From G963677325 sp963810555 (GTDB lineage Bacteria > Bacteroidota > Bacteroidia > Bacteroidales > Prolixibacteraceae): DNA of 64,000 bases. The DNA lies in NCBI GenBank assembly GCA_963810555.1, contig CAWENX010000016.1, positions 1 through 64,000 of the forward strand, read 5' to 3'. A program made the translations under genes and the position numbers. Below, piece by piece: positions 48,468-59,069 of this stretch. The notes under the pieces are model-generated. The model ran no database searches, had not been told where the DNA came from, and saw nothing but the letters and a program-made list of their open reading frames with translations. Every line of letters begins with the position of its first letter. Position 1 is the stretch's first letter.

Positions 48468-50659
48468 ATGGCAACCCTGAGATTTAAAGCCCTTGAAGTT
48501 CTTATGTCGAGAAAGCCAATTCCGGTAAAAAGAGAAGAAAATCTGACTTCCGATTATTATGGAATGTTGGTTTTTGACCGTCCGAAAATGAAAAAATATC
48601 TTTCGAAAGAATCTTACAAAGCCATTTGTGATGCAATCGATAATGGTACACCGAATAGATCGTGAAAATGGCAGATCAGGTGGCAAACGGAATGAAAGCC
48701 TGGGCAATGGAAAACGGTGCAACTCATTACACTCACTGGTTTCATCCTTTAACCGACGGAACTGCTGAAAAACATGATGCATTCATCGATCACTCGGAAT
48801 TGGGCGGAGTGATTGAATCTTTTTCCGGAAATTTCTTGCTCAGCAGGAACCCGATGCTTCATCTTTCCCGAGTGGCGGAATACGCAAACATTTGAGGCTC
48901 GCGGTTATACTGCCTGGGATTCTCTTCTCCGGCTTTTATTGTAGGCGAAACCCTTTGTATTCCGACCATTTTTATTTCTTATACCGGCGAAGCTCTCGAT
49001 TATAAAACTCCACTTACTGAAAGCAATTAATGCAGTTGATAAAGCAGCAGTGGACGTTTGCCAGTATTTTGATAAAAATGTTACACGCGTCAGGCAAACC
49101 TTGGCTGGGAACAGGAATATTTCCTAATTGATGAGGCTTTGTATCGGCGCGTCCCGACCTCGTGTTAACGGGTCGAACATTAATGGGACATGCTTCATCA
49201 AAAGACCAGCAACTGGAAGATCATTATTTTGCTTCTATTCCGGAGAGAGTGGCCAGTTTATGCAGGATGTTGAAAATGAAGCTTACAAACTGGGAATTCC
49301 TGTAAAAACACGTCATAACGAAGTTGCTCCAAACCAGTTTGAAGTTGCACCTATTTACGAGGAAGCCAATCTTGCCAACGATCATAACCAGCTGATAATG
49401 GACATAATGGCAGAGAATTGCGCGACAGCATGAATTCCGTATTCTGTTCCATGAAAAACCTTTTGCCGGAATCAACGGATCAGGAAAACATAACAACTGG
49501 TCACTTATCAACCAACACCGGAGTGAATTTGTATTCTCCGGGTAAAAATCCAAAAACAAACCTGCAGTTTCTTACTTTTATAGTTAACACTATAAAAGCT
49601 GTTTACGACAACCAGGATTTGCTCCGGGCCAATTACTTCTGCAGCGAACTCACACCGTCTTGGTGCTAACGAAGCGCCTCCGGCAATTATTTCTACTTTC
49701 CTTGGCACTGAAGTTAATCAGAATGCTTGATCTGATGGAAGAAAAAGTTGGTGACAATAAAATGACTCCTGATGAAAAAACAGCTCTCAAGTTAAATATT
49801 GGCCGGATTCCTGAAATTCTACTCGACAATACCGACCGTAACCGTACATCGCCTTTTGCATTTACCGGAAACCGTTTTGAATTCCGGGCAGTAGGTTCAT
49901 CGGCAAATAGTGCTTCCGGCGATGATTGCACTTAATTCTGCATTGGCCGCTCAACTGATCGAATTTAAAAAAGAAGTTGATCAGCTTGATCGAAAAAGGA
50001 ATTAAAAAAGACGAAGCTATTTTCCAGATTTTTAAAATTACATCACCAGTTGAAAGCCAATTCGTTTTGACGGAAATAATTACAGCGAAGAATGGGTAGA
50101 GGAAGCCAAAAAACGCGGATTGACCAATATTAAGAGCGTTCCTGAAGCCCTTGAAGCTTATCTGACCGATAAATCAAGAAAAATATTTGAAAGCCTTGGA
50201 ATATTTACTGATATTGAATTGGAAGCCCGCGTAGAGGTTGAATTTGAAAAATTAACCAAGAAAATTCAGATTGAAGCAAGGGTGCTTGGCGATATTGCCA
50301 TAAATCACATCGTGCCTATAGCTATCGAATATCAGACCATCCCTTATCGAAAATGTTAAAGGACTGAAAGAAATATTCTCAGAGGAAGAATACAGTGAAC
50401 TTGCCGGCAGCCAGGATTAAAGTGATCAGGAACATATCCGAGCATATTTCAGCCATCAAGGCATTGGTTAATGAAATGATTGAAGCACGAAAAGTGGCAA
50501 ACAAAATAGAGCATGTCCAAGGAAAAGGCCTATGCCTATGAAAGAACTGTTAAACCTTACCTGGATAAAGTCCGCAGCCATATCGATAAACTCGAACTTG
50601 TTGTTGATAATGAACTTTGGCCTTTACCAAAATACCGCGAGATGCTTTTCAACAGATAG
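48468..50659 (+). pseudogene. glnN: Type III glutamine synthetase, many frameshifts
   Basis: The span (2192 bp) equals a normal GSIII of about 729 residues. It starts MATLRFKALEVLMSRKPIPV and ends LWPLPKYREMLFNR. Typical GSIII blocks appear in changing frames: AWAMENGATHYTHWFHPLTD, VKTRHNEVAPNQFEVAPIYE, NTGVNLYSPGKNPKTNLQFL. I can trace at least ten single-base shifts (for example near 48650, 48833, 48888, 49014, 49103, 49258), while the encoded residues between them are highly conserved. GSIII makes glutamine from glutamate, ammonia and ATP. Conservation between shifts fits sequencing error or very recent inactivation better than old decay. Confidence 0.9.
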
Positions 50660-50823
50660 GTTTCTTAATTGACAAAAGAATCTTAAAACCGCCTTGTAAT
50701 CCGGGGCGGTTTTTATTTTCATGTCTTTCAATTTTTCTGACCTTATTGATTAAGATTGCAGTGATCCCTGTAATCGCAACTTTATTATCTGTAAGAGAAG
50801 TTTGTTATTTCCTGCTATTTTTC
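50591..50823 (+). repeat. 233-bp direct repeat, left copy (GS 3' end)
   Basis: Identical to 52431-52663 apart from one substitution noticed (G/C near 50671). Covers the last 23 codons of the glutamine synthetase gene, its terminator and following sequence. Confidence 0.9.
50685..50714 (+). terminator. Rho-independent terminator of glutamine synthetase
   Basis: Stem AAAACCGCC (50685-50693) with GGCGGTTTT (50705-50713) and a trailing T-run, 26 bp after the stop. An exact second copy lies at 52525-52554 in the duplicated flank. Confidence 0.9.
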
Positions 50824-52430
50824 CTGACTTGTCCCCTTTAGTGCGACAAATTTAGTTTTTGAATAATTTTCATAAAATCGGGAGAGATTTTAGTTCTTAT
50901 TTTAATTTCCTTATTGGTTAATGTATTGAGCAGTCTTGCGTCGGTGACTTTTTTTGATTCGGTGATAAATTTTTTTATCGATATATTGGTCTGAAGTTCG
51001 ATGTGCTTTGACACTGCCAGTGCCATAAAACAAATTAGAATGTGGAGTTTAATAGGGTCTTCCTTAAAATGGAATATGGGCCTGGTCTGTAAATCATTCT
51101 TGGAAATCCTGAAGGCTTGTTCAATTCTGTAAAGCTCATGGTAGCGTTCCATGACGGTTTTATTGCTCAGTACATTTTCTTCCAGATTGGTGTAATAGCC
51201 TTTGACCCCCAGTAGTTTTCGGGTTTTGTCAATGAGTTTTTGATTGAGCTCAAGGTTTTGCCCGTTTGATTTGGTAAATTTTAATTTTTTATTCTTCGAC
51301 GGGTTTTCTACAATGTATTTTGCCTTTTCGATTTGTATATCCATTTCGTGTTTATCTTTTCGATACCGTGACGAAGAGTAACTGCAAATCAAGAATCCGT
51401 TATCTGTTCTGATCCTGATGCTTTTGTCATCTTCGCGAGAGATATTTCTATCAATCTGCTCAATGTGTTCATTGGACAGGTTTCCCAACCTTGCACCAAC
51501 AATGTAATTGATGTTGTTCTCTGTCAACTGTTTAATGTTTTCAGTGCTAATCATTGCTGCATCAGCAACTACCGTAAATTCTTTTACTGAATGTTTTCGA
51601 ATAAAATCATTGACAACGGGGATAATCGTGTGCCCTTCGAAAGTATTGCCCGAAAATACCTCGTAAGCAATTGGAAACCCTTCTTTTGTAACCATCAATG
51701 CCACTAAAATCTGTGGCTGTTGCGACTTGTTGTCTTTGGAAAAACCGTTTTTCCTAAGCCCATCTTCCCCGAAAGTTTCAAAATACAAGGTCGTTACATC
51801 ATAAAACAACAAATCAAAATTGAATGAGTAGTTCTCTTTTGCAAAATTTACTGCAATCGATTCAATTTCCGATTTTAATTCGAGCCATTTTGATTGAGAC
51901 TTATAATAACTCTGCCTTCGGTGTGTGATGCCAAAACAGGTGTCCAAAAGTTCTATTGAACGGAGTTTGGAAGCCGGTTCTATCATCCTGACAATTACCA
52001 AATCCAGGAGCAACTGTTTTTTTATCCTGGTTATGCCCATCTTGTTCATCAATCCCCAAACAATTTCATAGAAAAACGTATAGTAAACACCCAGGAATTC
52101 ACTTTTATCGAGGTAAAGCAGGTTATTGAATCTGGTTTCTTCAAATAGTGAAAGAGCAGGTAAATAGTTGTCAATAAAATCCTGGGCAACTAATTTTAAA
52201 TCTGCAATCTCCTTGTCGGTTTTGCCAGAACCGATGTGCTTATAAACAATACGTCTTCTGTTTCTGTAATAAACAACTTGTACAGCTTGTGAATCGGATG
52301 CAGTCTTCACCTCCCTTATATCCAACATAAAAATCGCCTTAGTGCGGACAAATTTAGTTTTTTATGATGCTATTTGGCTGATTTACAACACATATTTTTT
52401 CAGCTCTTTAAGGGGGGAGACAAGTCAGGA
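50822..52430 (-). mobile_element. IS1634-like insertion sequence
   Basis: Terminal inverted repeats: the left end reads TCCTGACTTGTCCCC from 50822, and the right end read inward on the minus strand gives TCCTGACTTGTCTCCCC. One intact transposase gene fills the element. Instead of a short target-site duplication it is flanked by 233-bp direct repeats of chromosomal sequence. Confidence 0.85.
50838..52328 (-). CDS. IS1634-family DDE transposase
   Basis: 496 residues of the IS4/IS1634 superfamily. First catalytic Asp in DLLFYDVTTLYFET, second in EFTVVADAAM, and Glu in the YREK-like block RYHELYRIEQAFRI. Full length and without frameshift, in contrast to the neighbouring glutamine synthetase. 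Probably active, catalysing cut-and-paste transposition. Confidence 0.92.
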   Translation of the reverse strand: MLDIREVKTASDSQAVQVVYYRNRRRIVYKHIGSGKTDKEIADLKLVAQDFIDNYLPALSLFEETRFNNLLYLDKSEFLGVYYTFFYEIVWGLMNKMGITRIKKQLLLDLVIVRMIEPASKLRSIELLDTCFGITHRRQSYYKSQSKWLELKSEIESIAVNFAKENYSFNFDLLFYDVTTLYFETFGEDGLRKNGFSKDNKSQQPQILVALMVTKEGFPIAYEVFSGNTFEGHTIIPVVNDFIRKHSVKEFTVVADAAMISTENIKQLTENNINYIVGARLGNLSNEHIEQIDRNISREDDKSIRIRTDNGFLICSYSSSRYRKDKHEMDIQIEKAKYIVENPSKNKKLKFTKSNGQNLELNQKLIDKTRKLLGVKGYYTNLEENVLSNKTVMERYHELYRIEQAFRISKNDLQTRPIFHFKEDPIKLHILICFMALAVSKHIELQTNISIKKFITESKKVTDARLLNTLTNKEIKIRTKISPDFMKIIQKLNLSH

Positions 52431-52663
52431 CTCGAACTTGTTGTTGATAATGAACTTTGGCCTTTACCAAAATACCGCGAGATGCTTTTCAACAGATAGG
52501 TTTCTTAATTCACAAAAGAATCTTAAAACCGCCTTGTAATCCGGGGCGGTTTTTATTTTCATGTCTTTCAATTTTTCTGACCTTATTGATTAAGATTGCA
52601 GTGATCCCTGTAATCGCAACTTTATTATCTGTAAGAGAAGTTTGTTATTTCCTGCTATTTTTC
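52431..52663 (+). repeat. 233-bp direct repeat, right copy
   Basis: Second copy of the glutamine synthetase 3' end and terminator (52525-52554), immediately beyond the right end of the IS. Confidence 0.9.
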
Positions 52664-53164
52664 TTATGATTTCTTTTTATTTAGAACAGTATTTTATTTA
52701 TACAATTACTGTATTTGAATTGTTATAACTGAACAAATACTGTAAAAGTACCGGAGAAGTACTGAAGAAGGTCCGAAGAAAATATAACATTGAGAAGAGG
52801 AAAATAAAGAAAAGCTAATGCCGGATTCAAGGGAAAGTCTTTTTCAAAGTTTAACTTTTAACCGCCAGGTGGAAAATTTTTATTTATAAATGGCCAGATA
52901 GTCCTTAAAGAGATCAATCTCCCATGAACGGCATCAACTTCAGCGGTCAAAAGAACTGCAGGATAATTGGAAAGTCCGGTGAATGCCTCTCCGAAAGAGA
53001 TCAGGGAATTTTTACAAAGGGAGTCATAACGGTTTTTCTTTTATATTAGGGCATGCCTCTATTTGGAATCTTTATAAATAAAGTACGGTCTGTTTCACGA
53101 TAATTTATCCATAACATTTTATTTTGTATTTTTCCGAAAATTATACCTGCTAAATATTTAACAC
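52664..53164. other. Gene-free stretch after the IS
   Basis: 501 bp. No credible gene; a GTACCGGAGAAGTACTGAAGAAGG-like run near 52746 (short imperfect repeat) is the only structure. The promoter of the DoxX fusion gene should lie near 53110-53160, where the sequence is AT-rich (TTTATTTTGTATTTTT). Confidence 0.45.
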
Positions 53165-54700
53165 ATGGCAAAATATAAATCATTTTCCCTTTTATTGCTC
53201 CGGATAGTGATCGGGTGGCATCTTTTGTATGAAGGATTCGCGAAATTATTTTCCCCAACCTGGACAGCAGAAGGATTTCTGCAAAATTCATACGGATTTT
53301 TATCAGGATTCTTTCATGCATTAACAACAAGTCCAGCAAGTATCGGTATAGTGAATTTTTTGAATGTCTGGGGATTGATTCTGATCGGTACAGCTTTATT
53401 CCTGGGGATATTCATTCGTTTTTCCTCCATAATGGGGATTGTGCTTCTGATGCTTTATTATTTTGCCTATCCTCCCTTTAATGTGCCTCTTTTTGTTGCA
53501 AATCCCGAGGGCCATTACTGGATCATCAACCGCAATCTGATTGAGGCAATTGCTCTGTTAATTGTCTTTTTTAATCCTGCTATGGATTACAGTCTGCTGA
53601 ATATCTTCCGGCGTTACAGGGCCCGCATTGCCAGGGAAAACACGGATAAAATTGCAGAGGAATCGGCCAGTCAAAAGGACAGGATGAAGAGAAGGGAATT
53701 GCTGAAAGGCCTTGCGACACTGCCTTTTTATGGCGGTGTAATTTATGCCTCTGCAAAAATTGATCCGCAGGACCGTCCTGATTCCACGACCGGGGCAACG
53801 CTGGTTTTCAAAAAATATAATCTGAATGATCTGAAAGGCACTTTACCCAAAGGTAAAATTGGAAATATGGAGATGAGCCGCCTGATTATGGGATGCAACC
53901 TGATCGGCGGATGGTCACATTCACGCGATCTTCATTATGTCGGTAATCTTTTTCAGCATTACAATACGGAACAGAAAATATTTGAAACATTTGACCTTGC
54001 TGAGAAAGCGGGAATTGACACGACCAACCTTGTTGTCAATTTCTATCCTTTCTTTAACCGGTACAAGAAGATGAACGGAAGCAAGATGCAGTCCATTTCC
54101 CAGGCTTTTATCTTTCCTGAAAAAGCAGGATAAATTTGAGGAGTTAAAGAAGATAATTGATTACGGGGCGACTTCATTTATATCCAGGGAGCCTGCGGGG
54201 ATAAACTTGTCAGAACCGGGCAAATAGATCTTTTACAGGAAGCAATGGAATTTGTGAGAAGCCAGGGAATGCTGTTCGGAATTGGCTCTCATTCGATCCA
54301 GGTACCCATTGCCTGTGAAAAAGCAGGATTGAAACCCGATTATTATTTTAAAACCATGCATCACGACCATTATTGGTCTGCCCATCCAAGGGAAAATCGT
54401 GAGGAATGGAGCGTGGATACCCAGCGCAGTGCAGATCACGACAAGATTCACGATAATATGTTTGACCTTTTCCCGGAACAGACAGTTGAAGTATTCTCAA
54501 AGATAGATATACCATTAGTAGGTTTTAAAGTTCTGGCAGGTGGGGCGATACAGCCCAAAGACGGCCTTCGATATGCATTTGAAAACGGGGCAGATTTCGT
54601 TTGTTTAGGGATGTTTGATTTTCAGTTGATTGAAGATGCAAACCTTGTTACCCAAATATTAAACGGGAATCTGAACAGGCAGAGAAAATGGTACAGTTAA
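53165..54700 (+). CDS. DoxX membrane domain - TIM-barrel fusion, two frameshifts
   Basis: About 511 residues after correction. Residues 1-150 are a four-helix DoxX-type membrane domain (IVIGWHLLYEGFAKLFSPTW; GTALFLGIFIRFSSIMGIVL). A Tat-like segment, KRRELLKGLATLPFYGG, comes next near residue 175. From residue 220 a TIM-barrel-like domain begins as in aldo/keto reductases (GNMEMSRLIMGCNLIGG), with later MHHDHYWSAHPREN and FKVLAGGAIQPKDG. The frame shifts near 54127 and 54183; corrected, it reads DKFEELKKIIDYGATSF then QGACGDKLVRTGQIDLLQEA. The internal RR motif suggests two proteins with separate targeting became fused. Activity unknown. Confidence 0.72.
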
Positions 54701-54897
54701 AACAGTGATCAGTTTAGGATTTGGAGAATTTTAGTGTTTAAGCAGAGGAAATAGCAAATTTAAAACAGGCAACAGTATGTATTGTCATTTATTCTTCGCA
54801 TGTCATTCAATTGTCATTAGTGATTCGCGTGTCATTAAAGATTACAGAATAACTATTGAATGACGCCGAAGGCAAATGACCTTTTATTTCCAACTGC
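54701..54897. other. Short spacer with TGTCATT repeats
   Basis: Contains four TGTCATT motifs between 54780 and 54840 (some followed by TTCGC). No gene. Confidence 0.4.
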
Positions 54898-56059
54898 CTA
54901 ATCAAACATATCTTTCACTTTATCAAAGAAATTCTTATCGTGGTTATCCTTCAGGGAATTCGAAATTGGGAGAAGTCTGAAGCTTTTCAAGGATCTTTCT
55001 TTCTTCGGAGGTAAGTTTTTGAGGGACCCAGGCATGAACTCTTACAAGTAAATCACCTTTTCCGTAACCGTTGACATCGGGTAAACCTTTGCCTCTAAGT
55101 CTGAGAATTTTTTCAGGCTGGGTACCTGGATCTATTTTTACTTTTACCCTTCCGTCGATAGTGGGAATCTCTTTTGTCGTACCAAGAGTCACATCAGGAA
55201 ATGAAAGGTATAAATTGTAGATCAGATCATTTTCATCCCTGATTAATTCAGGGTGTTCTTCTTCCGCAATCAGTACCAAAAGATCTCCGGGAATCCCTCC
55301 GCGGCGGGCGGCGTTTCCCTTCCCGCTCAATGAAAGCTGCATACCTTCAGCCACGCCGGCAGGTATTTTAACGTTTACTACTTCCTCGCCCTGTATAATC
55401 CCTTCTCCATAACATGTGTCACATTTTTGTGAAATGGTTTTACCTTCTCCACCGCAGGTGGGGCAGGTAGAAGTGGTTTGCATTTGCCCAAGGAATGTAT
55501 TGCTTATACGGGTAACCTGTCCTGTTCCACGACAGGTTGAACAAGTTTTGAAACCGCTGCTTCCTTTAGCTCCGCTTCCGTGACATTCGGTGCAGGTTAG
55601 GTATTTTTTAACCTTGAGTTTTTTTTCTGTGCCGTGTGCTATTTCATTCAGATCAAGGCTGACCTTAATACGAAGATTAGAGCCATGATTGACCCGCTGG
55701 CTTCGGCTTCCGGGGCCAAAACCTCCAAAACCTCCAAAACCTCCAAATCCCCCAAAGCCGGAACTGCCAAAGATATCGCCGAACATAGAGAAAATATCGT
55801 CCATCGACCTTGAGCCTGTGAAACCTCCCATATTTCCAAGCCCGGCATGTCCGAACTGATCATAACGTTGTCTTTTTTCAGGATTGCTCAGAACTTCATA
55901 AGCCTCAGCGGCTTCCTTAAATTTTTCTTCCGATTCCTTATCTCCCGGATTTTTATCAGGGTGATACTGGATAGCTTTTTTCCGGTAAGCCTTTTTTATC
56001 TCTTCTGCACTGGCATTTTTACTTACCCCTAATACTTCATAATAATCTCTTTTTGACAT
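54898..56059 (-). CDS. dnaJ: Chaperone DnaJ (Hsp40)
   Basis: J domain at residues 1-70 with HPD in IQYHPDKNPGD, a Gly/Phe-rich linker with (GFG)n repeats, four zinc-finger CxxCxGxG motifs (CTECHGSG, CSTCRGTG, CPTCGGEG, CDTCYGEG) and the C-terminal substrate domains. It stimulates DnaK ATPase in protein folding. The continuous frame stops at 54944 (FPEG); shifting one base near 54960 gives the Bacteroidota-typical ending NHDKNFFDKVKDMFD and a stop at 54898, so the true protein is about 386 residues. grpE lies 35 bp upstream on the same strand and forms the usual heat-shock pair. Confidence 0.96.
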
Positions 56060-56094
56060 CTTAATTTTTTTTATTCTTATCTGCCGGCTATAAT

Positions 56095-56724
56095 TTATTC
56101 GCCCACCACAACTTTAGCAAACCGTATGACTTTGTCATTCAATGTATATCCTTTTTGAATCACATCAATGATTTTTCCTTTCATTTCCTCAGACGGAGCA
56201 GGTATTTTAGTTATGGCTTCATGAAGGTCGGTATTAAATTCATTGCCCAAGGCATCAATTTCCTTTATGCCGTTTTGTTTGATAAAATCATTAAATTTAT
56301 TATAAATCAGATGAATCCCTTCCTTAATCGCATTAGAATCCATACTGGCTTCAATGGACTTAATGGCTCTTTCAAAATCATCGATCACAGGCAGAATATT
56401 GCGCATGACAGAGTCGCTTGCTGTTTTTATCATTTCTATTTTTTCACGAAGCGTGCGTTTTCTGTAATTATCAAATTCCGCTGATAGTCTAAGGTATTTA
56501 TCCGTCAATTCGGCAAGCTTTTTTTCGATCTCTGCAATTTTTAAATCTTTATCAACTGTCTCTGTCCCGGCCGTTTCTCCTTCAAGTTGAGGAGCAGGTT
56601 CATCTGGAATTTCTGACTTTCCGGTGTCAACAAGATCTTCAACTTTCATAGATTCCGGGGTTATTTCACTGTTATCAACAGGTTTTTCCTTATTATGTTC
56701 CTTGTGTTCGTTCTTTTTTGTCAT
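56095..56724 (-). CDS. grpE: Nucleotide exchange factor GrpE
   Basis: About 209 residues from ATG 56724 (MTKKNEHKEHNK). The frame is open further upstream to 56802, but no family sequence is there. Acidic, Pro/Glu-rich N-terminal tail, long coiled coil (ELTDKYLRLSAEFDNYRKRT), then the GrpE signature (GIHLIYNKFNDFIKQNGIKEI and the C-terminal beta wing KGYTLNDKVIRFAKVVV). Releases ADP from DnaK. Operon with dnaJ. Confidence 0.96.
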   Translation of the reverse strand: MTKKNEHKEHNKEKPVDNSEITPESMKVEDLVDTGKSEIPDEPAPQLEGETAGTETVDKDLKIAEIEKKLAELTDKYLRLSAEFDNYRKRTLREKIEMIKTASDSVMRNILPVIDDFERAIKSIEASMDSNAIKEGIHLIYNKFNDFIKQNGIKEIDALGNEFNTDLHEAITKIPAPSEEMKGKIIDVIQKGYTLNDKVIRFAKVVVGE

Positions 56725-56852
56725 ATTAAAAATTTTAAGATCGTTCTCTTTTTTTTCCTCAAAAATTTTGCCATTCCTTATATCCCGGACAAATTGACGC
56801 AATTTTAAGGATAATTACTGTCAAATAATCATAGGCTTTAGGCTGTAAGAAC

Positions 56853-56967
56853 AGGCTGTAGACTAAAAACTGCGGACTATGGGAAATTAAGGAATTAAAG
56901 AATTAAATAGGGAAAGCTTTTTATTCCTTCATTCTTTCATTTTCCTATAGGCTATAGTCTACAGCCT
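56853..56967. repeat. Imperfect inverted repeat between grpE and murA
   Basis: AGGCTGTAGACT (56853-56864) faces its exact complement AGTCTACAGCCT (56956-56967), and GACTATGGGAAA faces TTTCCTATAG inside it. Both flanking genes are on the minus strand, so the structure follows murA and precedes grpE. It could end murA transcription or be a repeat. Confidence 0.55.
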
Positions 56968-56975
56968 ATCGCCTT

Positions 56976-58280
56976 TTATTGACGTATGATATTTGCACCA
57001 AGTGAATTCAGACGAAGATCAATGTTTTCGTATCCCCTGTCAATTTGTTCCACATTTTCAATTGTCGAAGTGCCTTTTGCTGACAATGCTGCTATCAGCA
57101 AAGCCACACCTGCCCTGATATCGGGAGAAGTCATTCTTGCGGCTCTGAGGAGAGGTGATTTATCAAGCCCGATCACTGTGGCCCTGTGGGGATCACAAAG
57201 AATGATTTTCGCTCCCATATCCAGTAAACGGTCAACGAAGAATAACCGGCTTTCGAACATTTTCTGGTGGATCAGCACACTTCCTTTTGCCTGCGTGGCA
57301 ACTACGAGAAGTATACTCAGCAAATCCGGAGTGAGTCCCGGCCAGGGAGCATCGGCAATTGTCATGATTGACCCATCAATAAATGATTCAATTTCATAAT
57401 GTTCCTGAGACGGTATAAAAATATCATCATTAATTATCTCTGTTTTGATCCCTAAACGGGCAAATGAAGAAGGAATAATTCCAAGATGTTGCAATCCGGC
57501 GTTCTTAATTCTCATTTCTGAAGCAGTCATAGCTGCAAGGCCAATGAAGCTACCCACTTCGATCATATCAGGGAGTAATGTATGGCTACAGCCTCTGAGT
57601 GAAGTAACTCCACTGATAGTCAGAAGATTCGATCCTATTCCCTGAATTTTTGCCCCCATAAGAGTCAGCATCCGGCAAAGCTGTTGAATATAGGGCTCAC
57701 ATGCGGCATTGTAAATGGTGGTTGTACCTTGTGCAAGTGTGGAAGCCATTATGATATTGGCAGTTCCTGTTATTGAAGCCTCATCAAGAAGCATATAACA
57801 GCCCATTAATTTTTTGGCTTCTACTTTATAAAAAGATTTGATCTCATCAAAATCAAATTTTGCACCCAAGGCTTCAAATCCCATAAAATGAGTATCCAGC
57901 CTTCTTCGTCCAATTTTATCACCACCCGGCTGGGGAATCAGACCTATTCCAAATCTTGCCAGAAGAGGTCCCAGGATCATTATTGAACCTCTTAAGCTTA
58001 CTGCTTGTGAATAAAATTGAGGGGTATTGAGATAACCTAAGTTAATCTCATCCGATTTAAAAATATATGTTCCCTGGCCGGGATGGTTTACTTTAACACC
58101 CATCCCTTTGAGAATGTCAATCAATTTGAGGACATCCTGTATCTCAGGTATGTTCTTTACCGTTATTTCGTCAGGAGTAAGAAGGGTGGCACAAATTATC
58201 TGTAAAGCCTCATTTTTGGCCCCCTGGGGAGTTAATTCGCCTTTGAGGTGTCTTCCGCCTTCAATGATAAAACGTGCCAT
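56976..58280 (-). CDS. murA: UDP-GlcNAc 1-carboxyvinyltransferase MurA (Asp variant)
   Basis: 434 residues, EPSP-synthase-like fold. Catalyses PEP transfer to UDP-GlcNAc, the first committed step of peptidoglycan synthesis. Substrate residues K22-N23 (QGAKNEAL) and RGSIMILGPLLARFG are conserved. In the active-site loop the usual Cys (Cys115 in E. coli, PGGC) is Asp121 (PQPGGDKIG). Cys-to-Asp MurA enzymes in other bacteria are active and intrinsically insensitive to fosfomycin. The DUF4290 gene precedes it by 7 bp on the same strand, so they are likely co-transcribed. Confidence 0.96.
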   Translation of the reverse strand: MARFIIEGGRHLKGELTPQGAKNEALQIICATLLTPDEITVKNIPEIQDVLKLIDILKGMGVKVNHPGQGTYIFKSDEINLGYLNTPQFYSQAVSLRGSIMILGPLLARFGIGLIPQPGGDKIGRRRLDTHFMGFEALGAKFDFDEIKSFYKVEAKKLMGCYMLLDEASITGTANIIMASTLAQGTTTIYNAACEPYIQQLCRMLTLMGAKIQGIGSNLLTISGVTSLRGCSHTLLPDMIEVGSFIGLAAMTASEMRIKNAGLQHLGIIPSSFARLGIKTEIINDDIFIPSQEHYEIESFIDGSIMTIADAPWPGLTPDLLSILLVVATQAKGSVLIHQKMFESRLFFVDRLLDMGAKIILCDPHRATVIGLDKSPLLRAARMTSPDIRAGVALLIAALSAKGTSTIENVEQIDRGYENIDLRLNSLGANIIRQ

Positions 58281-58287
58281 AGATCAA

Positions 58288-58926
58288 CTATTTCGACTTT
58301 CTGCTCTCGCGATTCGAAGATGGCAAATGGGAGATTTTACTCTTTTTCCCCTGAGGTTTTAAAATTTCGTTTACTTCCTGAAGATGTAAGTCTGGTTTCG
58401 GCTTTAGTGTACCTTTGGATAAAGCAACCATATCCTTCAGTATCTTTGAATCTTCCACAGCATCCTTGTTCCAGACAAGAAAGGATTTCTTCATCTGGTT
58501 GGCAATGAGTTCCGTATTTATATTTTTAACGGGATTCTCATCGTCCAGTTGGGCAGTGGATTTGATAAATTTCTCAACAATTTTCCCGTAGTGACGGTAT
58601 GTGATATTCGACTGATCATAAGGAACATGGCGCGGTTTTTCAATGAATGTTTCGGGTTTAGGCGGATCATACGGATAATCAATATCTAACTTAAAGTCAG
58701 AAATGATGGCGATATGGTCCCATAGTTTATGTTTGAATTCATTGATGTCGCGAAGGTACGGATACATCATCCCCATTACATCTATGAGAGATTTAACAGC
58801 CAGCATACGTTCCTGCCTGTCTTCGATGGTCATAATATGCTCGACCATTTTGTGAATATTCCTGCCATATTCAGGAAGCTTCATCTTTTTCCGCTGTGTA
58901 TTGTAATCTCTTTCAATCATTTTCAA
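58288..58926 (-). CDS. DUF4290 domain protein
   Basis: 212 residues, helical and basic at the end. It matches the Bacteroidota-specific DUF4290 family from its typical start DYNTQRKKMKLPEYGRNIHK and the block MGMMYPYLRDINEFKHKLWD. Function unknown. The position directly upstream of murA (7 bp) is common in Bacteroidales as far as I recall. No signal peptide, hence cytosolic. Confidence 0.88.
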   Translation of the reverse strand: MKMIERDYNTQRKKMKLPEYGRNIHKMVEHIMTIEDRQERMLAVKSLIDVMGMMYPYLRDINEFKHKLWDHIAIISDFKLDIDYPYDPPKPETFIEKPRHVPYDQSNITYRHYGKIVEKFIKSTAQLDDENPVKNINTELIANQMKKSFLVWNKDAVEDSKILKDMVALSKGTLKPKPDLHLQEVNEILKPQGKKSKISHLPSSNRESRKSK

Positions 58927-59069
58927 TTTTCTATAATTTCAGGCAACAATTAGCCTGAATATTCAAATACAAAGCTAATGGTTTTAATAATAAAATCAAA
59001 TCACACTGACCACTCAACACTCATCACTGAACACTGATAACTGATTACTTTCTCATAATATAATGTCTA

